Source: Turneriella sp. (GTDB taxonomy: Bacteria > Spirochaetota > Leptospiria > Turneriellales > Turneriellaceae). Taken from it: a DNA stretch of 64,000 bases. A program made the translations under genes and the position numbers. The stretch covers positions 316,737 through 380,736 of the forward strand of contig JABARV010000002.1 of NCBI GenBank assembly GCA_019186965.1. Direction: 5' to 3'. Below, piece by piece: positions 52,669-61,226 of the stretch (the first letter of the stretch is position 1; every line of letters starts with the position of its first letter). A model generated the notes under the pieces. That model ran no database searches, was not told the DNA's origin, and worked only from the letters and a program-made list of their open reading frames with translations.

Positions 52669-54002
52669 GATTTCTAAAACCATCTGCGCTAGCGCTCTTT
52701 TTAACTACGCTTTTTTCGCTGCCGCTTTATGCGGCGGGGGAAGTACGCATCGTTTATGAGAAAGGCTCACGCTTCCAAGAAATAACCCTCGACGGAATAC
52801 AAAGCCGCCTTACACACGCTAAAGCATTTGCGTTGGGCGACGATGCCGCGTTCAACAATTGCGACGGCGGCGGTGTTGCCGTGCTTATCGCCATTGGCAA
52901 ACCTTCTTTAGATAGAGCAATGGCTGCGTGCAAAGAAACACCTGTTGTTTTTTCTCTCGTTTCTGCGCCGCGCTTGGGAGATATAAAATCGCACTCCAAC
53001 GTAACTGGAGTGAGCTTCGATCTTTCTTTTCGTCTTTTTTTAGCGGAATTCCAAAAAATTTTAAAACCAGGAGCGCGTATCGGTTTTATTTATAGCTCCC
53101 CTGAGAACGAGTTTTTAGCGACAGAAATCGACTACGTTGAAAGCGAGTTTAACTTTACAGGAATTAGGCTACACGCCGAAAGCCGCGACGAGTTGGGTGC
53201 AAAAATCCAACAGCTCATGGAAAAAGATAAAGTAAGCGCTATTTGGGTTTTGCCCGACCCCCTCTACAACCAAGCAATTTTTCGTAAACTCGCCGATTTA
53301 TGCGCAGAAAAAGGAGTACTCCTTGTCACCAATTTCGAGGTATTGGTTTCCGACGCGGGGGCTGCAATTGCTCTCGCGCCCAGCTACTTTGATACGGGAG
53401 TACAAACGGCAGAGGTTGCGCAAAAGGTTTTGGAAGGTACTCCCCCCTTTGATATTTCGTACCAAAGGCCGCGCACCTCGGGTGTGTATCTCAACTTACC
53501 TCTTTTTGAGAGGCTTAAAATCAACCTACCGAACGATTTACGGTACAAAGAAAAAGTGACAACGCTGCTCAACGAAGCGCAAGATTTACAAAAAGCAGGG
53601 CAAGTGCAACAAGCGCTGCCAAAATTCCGCGAAGTCTTGCGTTACGATAAAAAAAATACAACGGCGCATTACTTTATAAATTCAATTGAATCCAAAAACC
53701 ATTATAACACCGCACTCAAACGCATTAACGCGGGTAATAAAATCGGCGCTATTGGGCTTCTTATTGCATCGAGTCCATTTTTACCCGAGGCACGCACACG
53801 TTTAACGTCGCTACGGGCCGAACTACGCGGTCAGGTACCGGGAATTTTTCGCCGAGGAGTCGCTCAGTTTCGGGGCAAAAAATACCGCGACACCATAAAC
53901 ACGATGAACCTTGTCCTCATGATTGAACCAACACACCACGAGGCACAACTTTATAAGGAGAAAGCAGAAAAGCGTGCAAAAGCTGTTTCTGCGATACGCT
54001 AA
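52665..54002 (+). CDS. ABC-type substrate-binding protein with helical repeat tail
   Basis: 445 residues. A signal peptide ends at PLYAAGE. Residues 24-300 fit the ABC_sub_bind family (VLIAIGKPSLDRAMAACKET, PVVFSLVSAP, GARIGFIYSS, IWVLPDPLYN, LLVTNFEVLVSDAGA). About 130 C-terminal residues are TPR-like helices (AQDLQKAGQVQQALPKFREV). No ABC permease or ATPase is adjacent. Between a TonB receptor and a SpoIIE phosphatase it may act as a periplasmic sensor rather than as part of a transporter; this is inference. Confidence 0.78.
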   Translation: MRFLKPSALALFLTTLFSLPLYAAGEVRIVYEKGSRFQEITLDGIQSRLTHAKAFALGDDAAFNNCDGGGVAVLIAIGKPSLDRAMAACKETPVVFSLVSAPRLGDIKSHSNVTGVSFDLSFRLFLAEFQKILKPGARIGFIYSSPENEFLATEIDYVESEFNFTGIRLHAESRDELGAKIQQLMEKDKVSAIWVLPDPLYNQAIFRKLADLCAEKGVLLVTNFEVLVSDAGAAIALAPSYFDTGVQTAEVAQKVLEGTPPFDISYQRPRTSGVYLNLPLFERLKINLPNDLRYKEKVTTLLNEAQDLQKAGQVQQALPKFREVLRYDKKNTTAHYFINSIESKNHYNTALKRINAGNKIGAIGLLIASSPFLPEARTRLTSLRAELRGQVPGIFRRGVAQFRGKKYRDTINTMNLVLMIEPTHHEAQLYKEKAEKRAKAVSAIR

Positions 54003-56143
54003 TGTTCAATAAAATTTCGGTAAAACTGGCTTTAACGGTCCTTGTGGTATCCATTGTCGCGGCGATTCCGCTTTCTTTTTATATACTTAAAAAACAAGAA
54101 AAAGAGAAAATTGAATCAACCATTGCAATTGGGCGCGGCAACACAAAGCTTTTGGGAAAAACGATGCTCGACGTGTTTTTAAAAACAGGCGGAGAGCCCG
54201 CGTCGATGCGTATCGATGCCGAAGAGGCGATAAGCACATACCGCGACCAGTTTGAGTTGGGCCTTGTGTACGGGCAAACTTTGATGCTCAACAAAAAGCA
54301 CCGTGGGCTTATTATGGCAACCCTCGATAAGGATGCGCCTATAGCGGGGGATAAAAACGGCGTAAATGGTGCCAAGCCCGTGGCAAAACTACAAACTGTG
54401 CGCACAGAAACCGAAATTACCAATTTTCTTAACTACGAAAACCCTCACACAGGCCCATGTTTTAATAATGCGAAAGCGCAATGCTACAATTTTGCGTTTG
54501 TTGCTAAGTACGAAAAATCCCCAGTTGTGCTGTCGGTACTTTCCATCTCTGAAGCGCATGTATTAAAGCCCATCCAGCAATTGCGCGGACTTATTTACGT
54601 TAGCGCAGGTATTGCCGTTATTCTTGCGCTTCTACTTGGTATCGGCGTTTCTCGATTTATCACTGGCCCCATTACCGCGCTTGTCGAAGGGGTTAAACGC
54701 TATTCGCAGGGTGATTTAGATTACAAAGTCGACATCCGCGTTAAGGACGAACTTAAAACTTTGGGTAGCGCGTTTAACGATATGGCCGAGCAAATAGCTA
54801 TCAAAATTAAAGAAATCGAAGACCACAGAGACAACCTTGAAGTGAAAGTACAAGAGCGTACGTCGGAATTACGTACGGCACTTACCGAAGTATCACGCTT
54901 AAAGGAGCAACAAGACGCGGATTATTACTTAACGACGTTTTTGTTTAAGCCGCTTTGTATTAACCGAAACTCTTCCGAGTATATCAAAACCGAATTTTTC
55001 TTGAAACAGAAAAAGGAGTTTTCGTTCCGCGACAAAAAAGGCGAAATTGGCGGTGATATTTGTATTACCGCCAATATTCTTTTTCGCGAAGAAAGCGGCG
55101 TAGTAAACCGCTATCTTTTTGCGACAAACGCCGACGCAATGGGTAAATCGATCCAAGGCGCTGGTGGTGCAATTGTGTACGGCACTGCGATAAACACGAT
55201 TCTTGCGTCGTCGACAGCGAATAACCGCGTACTTGAAACCAGCCCCCGCGACTGGCTTATGCGTATGTACAAAGAGTTACATAATATATTCCTTTCGTTC
55301 GATGGCTCGATGCTTGTCTCTGGAGTTTTTATGCTCTTAAACGAGCACAACGGTAACGCGTACTACATCAACGCCGAACACCCGTGGACGATTCTTTTCC
55401 GCAACAACCAATCTGAATTTATCGAAACCGACTTAATGCTCCGTAAATTAGGCGCCGACATTCCAGGCCATCCACTTACTGTTAAAGAATTCTCGTTTAA
55501 AACCGGCGATGTTTTATTCCTTGCCTCTGACGGGCGCGACGATATTGTTCTTAAAGAAGCAGATACAAAGTCAGACCGTGTAATTAACGAAGACGAAAAA
55601 GCGTTCTTGAATGTTATTTTGCGTGGGCAAGGCGACTTGCAACAAACTGTAGAAAATTTGCGAAAAACAGGCGGCCTTTCAGACGACCTATCCATCATCC
55701 GTGTCGAGATATTGGGCTTTAATAGCGAACCCATTTCCCGAGAAAAAAAAGCGCTTAAAGAAACAGTACGTGAACGGCTCGTCGCAATTAAAGCATTAAT
55801 TAGTAAAAAAGATTATTCTGGCGCCGCTAACGCGCTACAGCATGTCTCTGCGGAACTCAATATCGAAAATGTGCCTGAGTACTACATCCTCTTAAGCCGC
55901 ATCCAACTGAACGACGGACAATTGCAAATGGCGCGTGAGAGTTTAGAAAAAGCGCTGCGCTTGGGACACGAAGTTGCTCCTACGTACAAATCCCTCGGCA
56001 ACATTTTTTATAAATTAAAGATGCGTAAAGAAGCGGTAGACGCTTGGGAAAAGGCGCTTATGCTTAATCCAGACGATAAAGCGCTACGCCACCTTATAGA
56101 AGATATTGAGGCTCAGGAAGCACAGTCACGTGACGCAATATAA
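54002..56143 (+). CDS. HAMP - SpoIIE (PP2C) phosphatase - TPR signalling protein
   Basis: 713 residues. A membrane helix near the start (LALTVLVVSIVAAIPLSF) and a second at about 195-220 enclose a periplasmic sensor region. HAMP follows (RFITGPITALVEGVKRYSQG), then a coiled coil and a SpoIIE-type PP2C domain with metal-site aspartates visible in GEIGGDICI, ATNADAMGKS, FLASDGRDDI and LSDDLSIIR. TPR repeats end the protein. It would dephosphorylate a STAS antagonist such as the product of 40601-40930 and so alter sigma-factor activity. It overlaps the preceding gene by 1 bp. Confidence 0.88.
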   Translation: MFNKISVKLALTVLVVSIVAAIPLSFYILKKQEKEKIESTIAIGRGNTKLLGKTMLDVFLKTGGEPASMRIDAEEAISTYRDQFELGLVYGQTLMLNKKHRGLIMATLDKDAPIAGDKNGVNGAKPVAKLQTVRTETEITNFLNYENPHTGPCFNNAKAQCYNFAFVAKYEKSPVVLSVLSISEAHVLKPIQQLRGLIYVSAGIAVILALLLGIGVSRFITGPITALVEGVKRYSQGDLDYKVDIRVKDELKTLGSAFNDMAEQIAIKIKEIEDHRDNLEVKVQERTSELRTALTEVSRLKEQQDADYYLTTFLFKPLCINRNSSEYIKTEFFLKQKKEFSFRDKKGEIGGDICITANILFREESGVVNRYLFATNADAMGKSIQGAGGAIVYGTAINTILASSTANNRVLETSPRDWLMRMYKELHNIFLSFDGSMLVSGVFMLLNEHNGNAYYINAEHPWTILFRNNQSEFIETDLMLRKLGADIPGHPLTVKEFSFKTGDVLFLASDGRDDIVLKEADTKSDRVINEDEKAFLNVILRGQGDLQQTVENLRKTGGLSDDLSIIRVEILGFNSEPISREKKALKETVRERLVAIKALISKKDYSGAANALQHVSAELNIENVPEYYILLSRIQLNDGQLQMARESLEKALRLGHEVAPTYKSLGNIFYKLKMRKEAVDAWEKALMLNPDDKALRHLIEDIEAQEAQSRDAI

Positions 56144-56231
56144 AAGCAGTACCACCCGGCAAAAACTATACCGTTTTATATAGTTTTATATTGACAATCT
56201 ATGCTCCCTGCTTTCCAAGGTAGGGGTGGGC

Positions 56232-57833
56232 ATGGCAGTAAAAAAATACGATTTCATCATCATCGGCGGTGGACACCAAGGGCTTGCTGTTGGCGCTTAC
56301 CTTGCAAAGGCGGGCATGAAGACGCTTATTCTCGAACGGCGTAATGAAATGGGCGGAGGGCTCTCAACCGAAGAGGTGACGTTGCCGGGCTTTTACCACA
56401 ACCTACATTCGAACTTTCACGGCATGATACCTTTGATGCCACAGTACAACGACCTCGAACTTGAAAAGGTTGGCGTGCGCTATTACCATCCTGAAGCGAA
56501 CCTGGGTATGCCACTTAAAGACGGTCGCTGCCTCGTGCTCTACGTCGACGAAATTAAAAGCTACGAGTCGATTGCGCAATTCTCAAAAAAAGACGCCGAT
56601 GCGTACGCAGATTTCAAATCGAAGGTAACCGAGCATACGGATGCCATGCTGCGCTATATCTATTCTCCACCGACGCATGAATCGATACAAAATACGCGAA
56701 AAATACTCACTAACCTTATGGGCGAAGAAGTTTTTAAGATAAGCGCATACGACTGGGTGAAGAGTTACTTTGAAAATCCGCATGTGCAGGCGCTCGCGCT
56801 TTTCCACATGTCGATTGCCGGTTACGATATTACGCAAAAGGGGCTTGCACACCCGGGCATCGGTTATCTTGCATTTGCGACGAACTGGCAGCTTTGCCGA
56901 GGTGGTTCACATTTTCTCGCGCATGCTGTCGGCGGCGTTTTTGTGCGGCACGGCGGCGACCTTGTTGAAAATTCACCCGTTAAAGAAATTATCCTCGAAG
57001 GCAAGCGTGCTGTCGGTGTCAAAACGCAAGACGGGAAAAGCTATTTTGCGGACAAGGCAGTTATCAGCGCAATCGATCTCCACCAAACATTTCTCGACTT
57101 TATTCCAGAAAAAGCGCTCGATGCGGATTTTAGGCGCAAGGTACAAAATCTTGTCTACGGGAGGGGGGACTCGCTTTTCGGTATCCACCTCGCGTTGAAG
57201 AACCCACCGAAATACACTTCGGCAAAATTTAATCCCGATATCGATACGACGTTTAACCTCAATATCGGCTACGAGACACCCGAAGATGTGCTTGAACACT
57301 TTGAAGAAACGAACCGTAACGAATTGCCAAAACACCCACGCCTCAACGTATCTGTCAATACGCTTTTTGATCCAACGCAGGCGCCAAAAGGATTCCATAC
57401 GGGGCTCATGTGGCAATTCGCGCCGTATGAAATAGGCGATGCAGGTAGCGAAAAGTGGGATGAGATTAAAAATGATTTTGCAGAAAAGTGTATCGCCGTA
57501 TGGCGCGAATACGCTCCGAATATGGACGCCGATAATATTCTTGCGGTATACCCTTACACTCCGCACGACATTGGCCAAAAAATGGTGAATATGCGCCGTG
57601 GCGGATTCCATGCGCTTAGCCTAACGCCCGAGCAATTTGACGACAACAGGCCGCTACCAGAACTTGCAAATTTCCGTACACCGTTTGAAGGCCTGTACCT
57701 TGCTGGGTCGTCGCAGCATTGCCACGGCGGTATCGTCGGTTCGCCCTCGTACAATGCGTTGCAAGTAATCGGGAGAGATTTTGGCTTCTTAGATAAAATG
57801 CCCATCGGTAACAAATTTTGGGAGACGGCATGA
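56232..57833 (+). CDS. CrtI/PYROXD2-like FAD oxidoreductase (copy 1)
   Basis: 533 residues from MAVKKYDF. The N-terminal dinucleotide site is FIIIGGGHQGLAVGAYLAKAG, and the C-terminal FAD motif is LYLAGSSQHCHGGIVGSPSYNA. The family includes phytoene desaturases and PYROXD2-type proteins. Neither product nor substrate is indicated, and no phytoene synthase lies nearby. The next gene is its paralogue (shared MGGGLSTEEVTLPGFYHNLH region), so the two may act as a pair. Confidence 0.82.
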   Translation: MAVKKYDFIIIGGGHQGLAVGAYLAKAGMKTLILERRNEMGGGLSTEEVTLPGFYHNLHSNFHGMIPLMPQYNDLELEKVGVRYYHPEANLGMPLKDGRCLVLYVDEIKSYESIAQFSKKDADAYADFKSKVTEHTDAMLRYIYSPPTHESIQNTRKILTNLMGEEVFKISAYDWVKSYFENPHVQALALFHMSIAGYDITQKGLAHPGIGYLAFATNWQLCRGGSHFLAHAVGGVFVRHGGDLVENSPVKEIILEGKRAVGVKTQDGKSYFADKAVISAIDLHQTFLDFIPEKALDADFRRKVQNLVYGRGDSLFGIHLALKNPPKYTSAKFNPDIDTTFNLNIGYETPEDVLEHFEETNRNELPKHPRLNVSVNTLFDPTQAPKGFHTGLMWQFAPYEIGDAGSEKWDEIKNDFAEKCIAVWREYAPNMDADNILAVYPYTPHDIGQKMVNMRRGGFHALSLTPEQFDDNRPLPELANFRTPFEGLYLAGSSQHCHGGIVGSPSYNALQVIGRDFGFLDKMPIGNKFWETA

Positions 57834-57888
57834 AAAGATTCCCAATCCGCCGTTTTCTCGATGCATCCACACATCTTAGAGGAAGAGC

Positions 57889-59460
57889 ATGAATAGCGAA
57901 AATCCGGATTTCATCGTCATTGGCGCAGGGCATAACGGCCTTATCGCCGCGAATTATCTTGCACGCACGGGTGCGAGCGTTCTTATCTACGAAAAACGTC
58001 TCGAAGCAGGTGGTGGGCTTTCGACCGAAGAGGTAACGCTTCCCGGGTTTTACCACAACTTACATTCTTTTTTTCACGACACCATCGACATAATGCCGGC
58101 GTATCGAGATTTAAAGCTCGACGAATGCTACGCGGAGTACATCAAGCCGCCCGTACAGCTCGCGCTCCTGACTCCCGACGGGCGTGCGCTCACATTGCAT
58201 ACAGATATTAAAAAAACTTTGGCGTCTATTCGGAGGTTTTCTGAAAACGACGCGCAGGCGTATGCCGATGCGCACAGCGAATACCGCGAGTATATAGAGA
58301 CTGTCGTCGTTCCGGCGCTCTATTCACCGCCCTCTGAACCCTCGGAACAAATTGAGGCGATGCAAGAAACACCCGAAGGTTTGGAGTATTTGCGGCTCAT
58401 GCGGCTTAGCCCTACCGAGGTTTTGGATGAAATGTTTGAGTCAGAAGAGCTCAAGGCGGCGATCCTCTACCAACTCGCAATTCCACGCGGGGCAATGTAC
58501 GATTACGCAGGTACGGGATTTTTTATTCCGATGATTCTATCGCACGTTGAAGAATCACAAATCTGCCGAGGCGGTTCGCACCGTATGGCGCATGCGCTTT
58601 GGAAGGCGCTCCTTCGAGGCGGTGGCGGCATTCGCGGCACGCGTGAAGTTGAAGAAATTATAATCGAAAAAAATCGCGCTGTCGGAATTCGCCTTGTCGA
58701 CGGCGAAGTCATTCGCGCTAAAAAGGCCGTTATTTCTTCGGTCGATCTCGACCAGACATTCACCCGATTTGTCGGCGAAAAAAATATGGAAAAAAATCTT
58801 GCGCGTGCTGTCAAAAATTACCAGCTTGACGATTTTTCGATTTTTAGCGTGCATTTGGCGCTCAACGAACCGCCGCGCTACAGCGCAGCCGCTTTTGACA
58901 AAGGTGTAAACGAGGCATTAAAAATTAATATTGGTTTCCATTCAACCGAAAGCTTTCGCGAACACTGGAACGATATCCGTGCCGGTAAAATTCCTACTCC
59001 ACGCATGTATTGCTCGACCCCGACTCTCTTTGACCCCGGGCAAGCTCCCGAAGGCAAGCATACCGCTTTTTTATGGTTCCCTGTCCCGTACAAACTCGCT
59101 GAGAAAAATTGGGAAGCGGTTAAAAACGAGGTTGCAGATATGTGTATGGCCGAATGGCGCAAATACGCGCCAAACCTCGACGGTGAAAATATCCTTGCGC
59201 GTAAAGTGATGACGCCCGAAGAGATTGATAAAAAATTTATTAACATGCGTAACGGCAGTATTTTCATGGGACGGCTTAATGCCGCGCAAATGGAGTACTT
59301 TCGGCCGCATCCGCTTTTGTCGCAGTACCGTACGCCCATCGAAGGCCTTTACCTTTGCGGTGCGTGCACGCACCCAGGCGGCGGCATTATTGGCGGCGGT
59401 GGATACATTGCGGCTGGTGTTGTCGCCGACGATTTTGGGCTCGATAAGTGGTGGGAATAA
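57889..59460 (+). CDS. CrtI/PYROXD2-like FAD oxidoreductase (copy 2)
   Basis: 523 residues, paralogue of the preceding gene: FIVIGAGHNGLIAANYLART at the start, GGGLSTEEVTLPGFYHNLHS, RGGSHRMAHALWKALLRGGG, and LYLCGACTHPGGGIIGGGGY at the end. The copies have diverged throughout apart from these motifs, so the duplication is old. Heterodimer formation or consecutive oxidation steps on one lipid are possible. It lies 18 bp before the CoxG-like gene. Confidence 0.82.
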   Translation: MNSENPDFIVIGAGHNGLIAANYLARTGASVLIYEKRLEAGGGLSTEEVTLPGFYHNLHSFFHDTIDIMPAYRDLKLDECYAEYIKPPVQLALLTPDGRALTLHTDIKKTLASIRRFSENDAQAYADAHSEYREYIETVVVPALYSPPSEPSEQIEAMQETPEGLEYLRLMRLSPTEVLDEMFESEELKAAILYQLAIPRGAMYDYAGTGFFIPMILSHVEESQICRGGSHRMAHALWKALLRGGGGIRGTREVEEIIIEKNRAVGIRLVDGEVIRAKKAVISSVDLDQTFTRFVGEKNMEKNLARAVKNYQLDDFSIFSVHLALNEPPRYSAAAFDKGVNEALKINIGFHSTESFREHWNDIRAGKIPTPRMYCSTPTLFDPGQAPEGKHTAFLWFPVPYKLAEKNWEAVKNEVADMCMAEWRKYAPNLDGENILARKVMTPEEIDKKFINMRNGSIFMGRLNAAQMEYFRPHPLLSQYRTPIEGLYLCGACTHPGGGIIGGGGYIAAGVVADDFGLDKWWE

Positions 59461-59478
59461 TTTTTTAAGGAGGCTTCC

Positions 59479-60114
59479 ATGCGCGGAGTAAGGATTGTAA
59501 ACCATCTTAACATCAAAAAACCGGTTCAAGATTTGTGGAGTTTTTTTTCGAATATTGAAAAATTTGCGTCGATTGTTCCCTCTGTCATTGAGTACCGCAT
59601 GGTCGACGAGACGACTTTTATCGGCAAGGTTGGCGTTACCTTGGGTAAAATTCCCGTACGTAGCAAATTAACATTCAATATCACAAAGCGCGAAGCTCCC
59701 CTTTTTATGGCCGCCGAGGGTGTTTCGTATCTTGGCGAGGCAGTCGTCAGCATGAAAAAGAGCGGTAAAGAAACGGCCGAAGTAAATAAAAAATCGGTAG
59801 GGCGTATCACGACTACACTCAATTTGATTGTAATTTCGGATTCTGAGACACGTGTAGAATTTGTTGCCGATGTATTTGCAGAAGGGAGGCTACGCAAGAT
59901 TTACGAAAGTATTATAAAATTTAAAGTTCCATTATTTAAACGGCAATTTTTCGAAAGCCTAACAACCGAATTGGGGACGCCAATCGAGCAATTACCCGAG
60001 CCCGAGGCAGTCGTTCCAGAAATGAAAACCGACGAACCCCAAAAGCGTAAATTGAAAAATTTTTTTAAACGTAAAAACAAAGAGCCTATCGTCGAAAGTG
60101 CGGGAGAAAAATGA
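59479..60114 (+). CDS. CoxG/SRPBCC-family protein
   Basis: 211 residues. The SRPBCC fold is indicated by KPVQDLWSFFSNIEKFASIVP and FIGKVGVTLGKIPVRSKLTF. A basic low-complexity tail (KRKLKNFFKRKNKEPIVE) follows. CoxG members help CO-dehydrogenase-like enzymes associate with the membrane, but others bind lipids. With FAD oxidoreductases upstream and no CO dehydrogenase, a lipid-binding partner role is more likely. It overlaps the next gene by 4 bp. Confidence 0.75.
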   Translation: MRGVRIVNHLNIKKPVQDLWSFFSNIEKFASIVPSVIEYRMVDETTFIGKVGVTLGKIPVRSKLTFNITKREAPLFMAAEGVSYLGEAVVSMKKSGKETAEVNKKSVGRITTTLNLIVISDSETRVEFVADVFAEGRLRKIYESIIKFKVPLFKRQFFESLTTELGTPIEQLPEPEAVVPEMKTDEPQKRKLKNFFKRKNKEPIVESAGEK

Positions 60115-60338
60115 AAGTAACGAGTAAATTTCTTACGGGCGATGTACGCGTAACTACGATAGAGCCTGTTGGCGATAAAATACGCATATCGGGTCTCATC
60201 AAAGAAACTTTTCCCATTGAAATTGAACTTACGAGCGCAGACTTCGCGGATATTTTTCCGCTAATGCTAAAGCCCACGCCGCTTGTTTCTGTAGCAAAGT
60301 TATCTCTCGAAGGTATTTTCGCATCTCTAAAAAAATAG
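60111..60338 (+). CDS. Small protein, unknown
   Basis: 75 residues, mixed alpha/beta (FLTGDVRVTTIEPVGDKIRI, ADFADIFPLMLKPTPLVSV). ATGA overlap with the CoxG-like gene implies coupled translation. No family is recognised. Confidence 0.6.
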   Translation: MKVTSKFLTGDVRVTTIEPVGDKIRISGLIKETFPIEIELTSADFADIFPLMLKPTPLVSVAKLSLEGIFASLKK

Positions 60339-60360
60339 ATCGCATACGCGAATTTTTCCG

Positions 60361-60591
60361 ATGCTCCTCTATGTACACGCGAAAGCGGGCTCCAAAAAAA
60401 CTGGAATTGAACGGGTAACTCCAAGTGAATGGATAGTCCGTGTACACGAACGTGCGATTGATGGAAAAGCAAATACGGCCATTATAAAGGCTATTGCAAA
60501 AGAATTACGAATTGCGCCATCTTGTATACATCTGGTGTCGGGAGAAAAAAGTAAGCACAAGAAGTTTGAAATCCATGAAAGTCCTATTTAA
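60361..60591 (+). CDS. DUF167 (YggU) family protein
   Basis: 76 residues with the DUF167 pattern: LYVHAKAGSKKTGIE, WIVRVHERAIDGKANTAIIK, LVSGEKSKHKKFEI. Function in the family is not established. It overlaps the following lipoprotein gene by 17 bp. Confidence 0.85.
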   Translation: MLLYVHAKAGSKKTGIERVTPSEWIVRVHERAIDGKANTAIIKAIAKELRIAPSCIHLVSGEKSKHKKFEIHESPI

Positions 60592-61222
60592 GAAAGTAAT
60601 TTTTTTTATATTTTTTCTTGCGCTAAGTTGCGCGTCGCGTTGGAATACGATACGGACAAGCCAGAATAAAGAAGCGAATAACACTGTGGCAACCGTTGAA
60701 AGCGAGCTTTATGTAAACGTCGACGGTAATCGTATGCGAGAGATGCAAAAAGGCGAACGCAGCCTGATTGTCTCGTTCAAAAAAACACTTCCCCTAAAAG
60801 AAGAAACTCCCCTTAATTTCACGCTCAAACTTTACCCTACAGATACCGCCCCAGCCACGCGGCTTCTACTTACTTGCGCGGCAAAAAAAACAAAACTTCC
60901 TCTTACACTCGTAAAAAATGAAGCCCGCGAAGAAACAGTAGCAGTACTCGACACCAACGACAGGGATGACGACGATCCTAATTTATCGGCAAGTTCCATT
61001 TCACAAACAGGCTACATCAACTTTGGAAAACCTGTTACCGCAGTTGCTGTCGATCGCAATTGGGTCTTGTACACGTTACAGCTCCACAGCGAAAAGCTTT
61101 GGCTCGATGCTTTAGAAGGATGTAAAAACGCGAGCATTGAACTTTTTTTAGGAGATAGAACTGCTACTGCGAATGTGGGCGAAAAAGAAATCGCGGCGTG
61201 GATGGAATATAAAAAGCTTTAA
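60575..61222 (+). CDS. Putative lipoprotein, unknown function
   Basis: 215 residues from the ATG at 60575, chosen because it begins the signal peptide MKVLFKKVIFFIFFLALSC, whose last residues form a lipobox. Earlier in-frame starts would place about 27 residues before the signal. The mature domain is beta-rich, with TLPLKEETPLNFTLKLYP and an acidic DTNDRDDDDPN loop. No family is recognised. It converges on the propeller gene with 4 bp between stops. Confidence 0.65.
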   Translation: MKVLFKKVIFFIFFLALSCASRWNTIRTSQNKEANNTVATVESELYVNVDGNRMREMQKGERSLIVSFKKTLPLKEETPLNFTLKLYPTDTAPATRLLLTCAAKKTKLPLTLVKNEAREETVAVLDTNDRDDDDPNLSASSISQTGYINFGKPVTAVAVDRNWVLYTLQLHSEKLWLDALEGCKNASIELFLGDRTATANVGEKEIAAWMEYKKL

Positions 61223-61226
61223 ACGC

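Noticed and set aside
56232-59460. Carotenoid biosynthesis cluster
   Set aside because: Only CrtI-like oxidoreductases are present; no phytoene synthase, cyclase or isoprenoid synthase lies nearby, and the family is broad.
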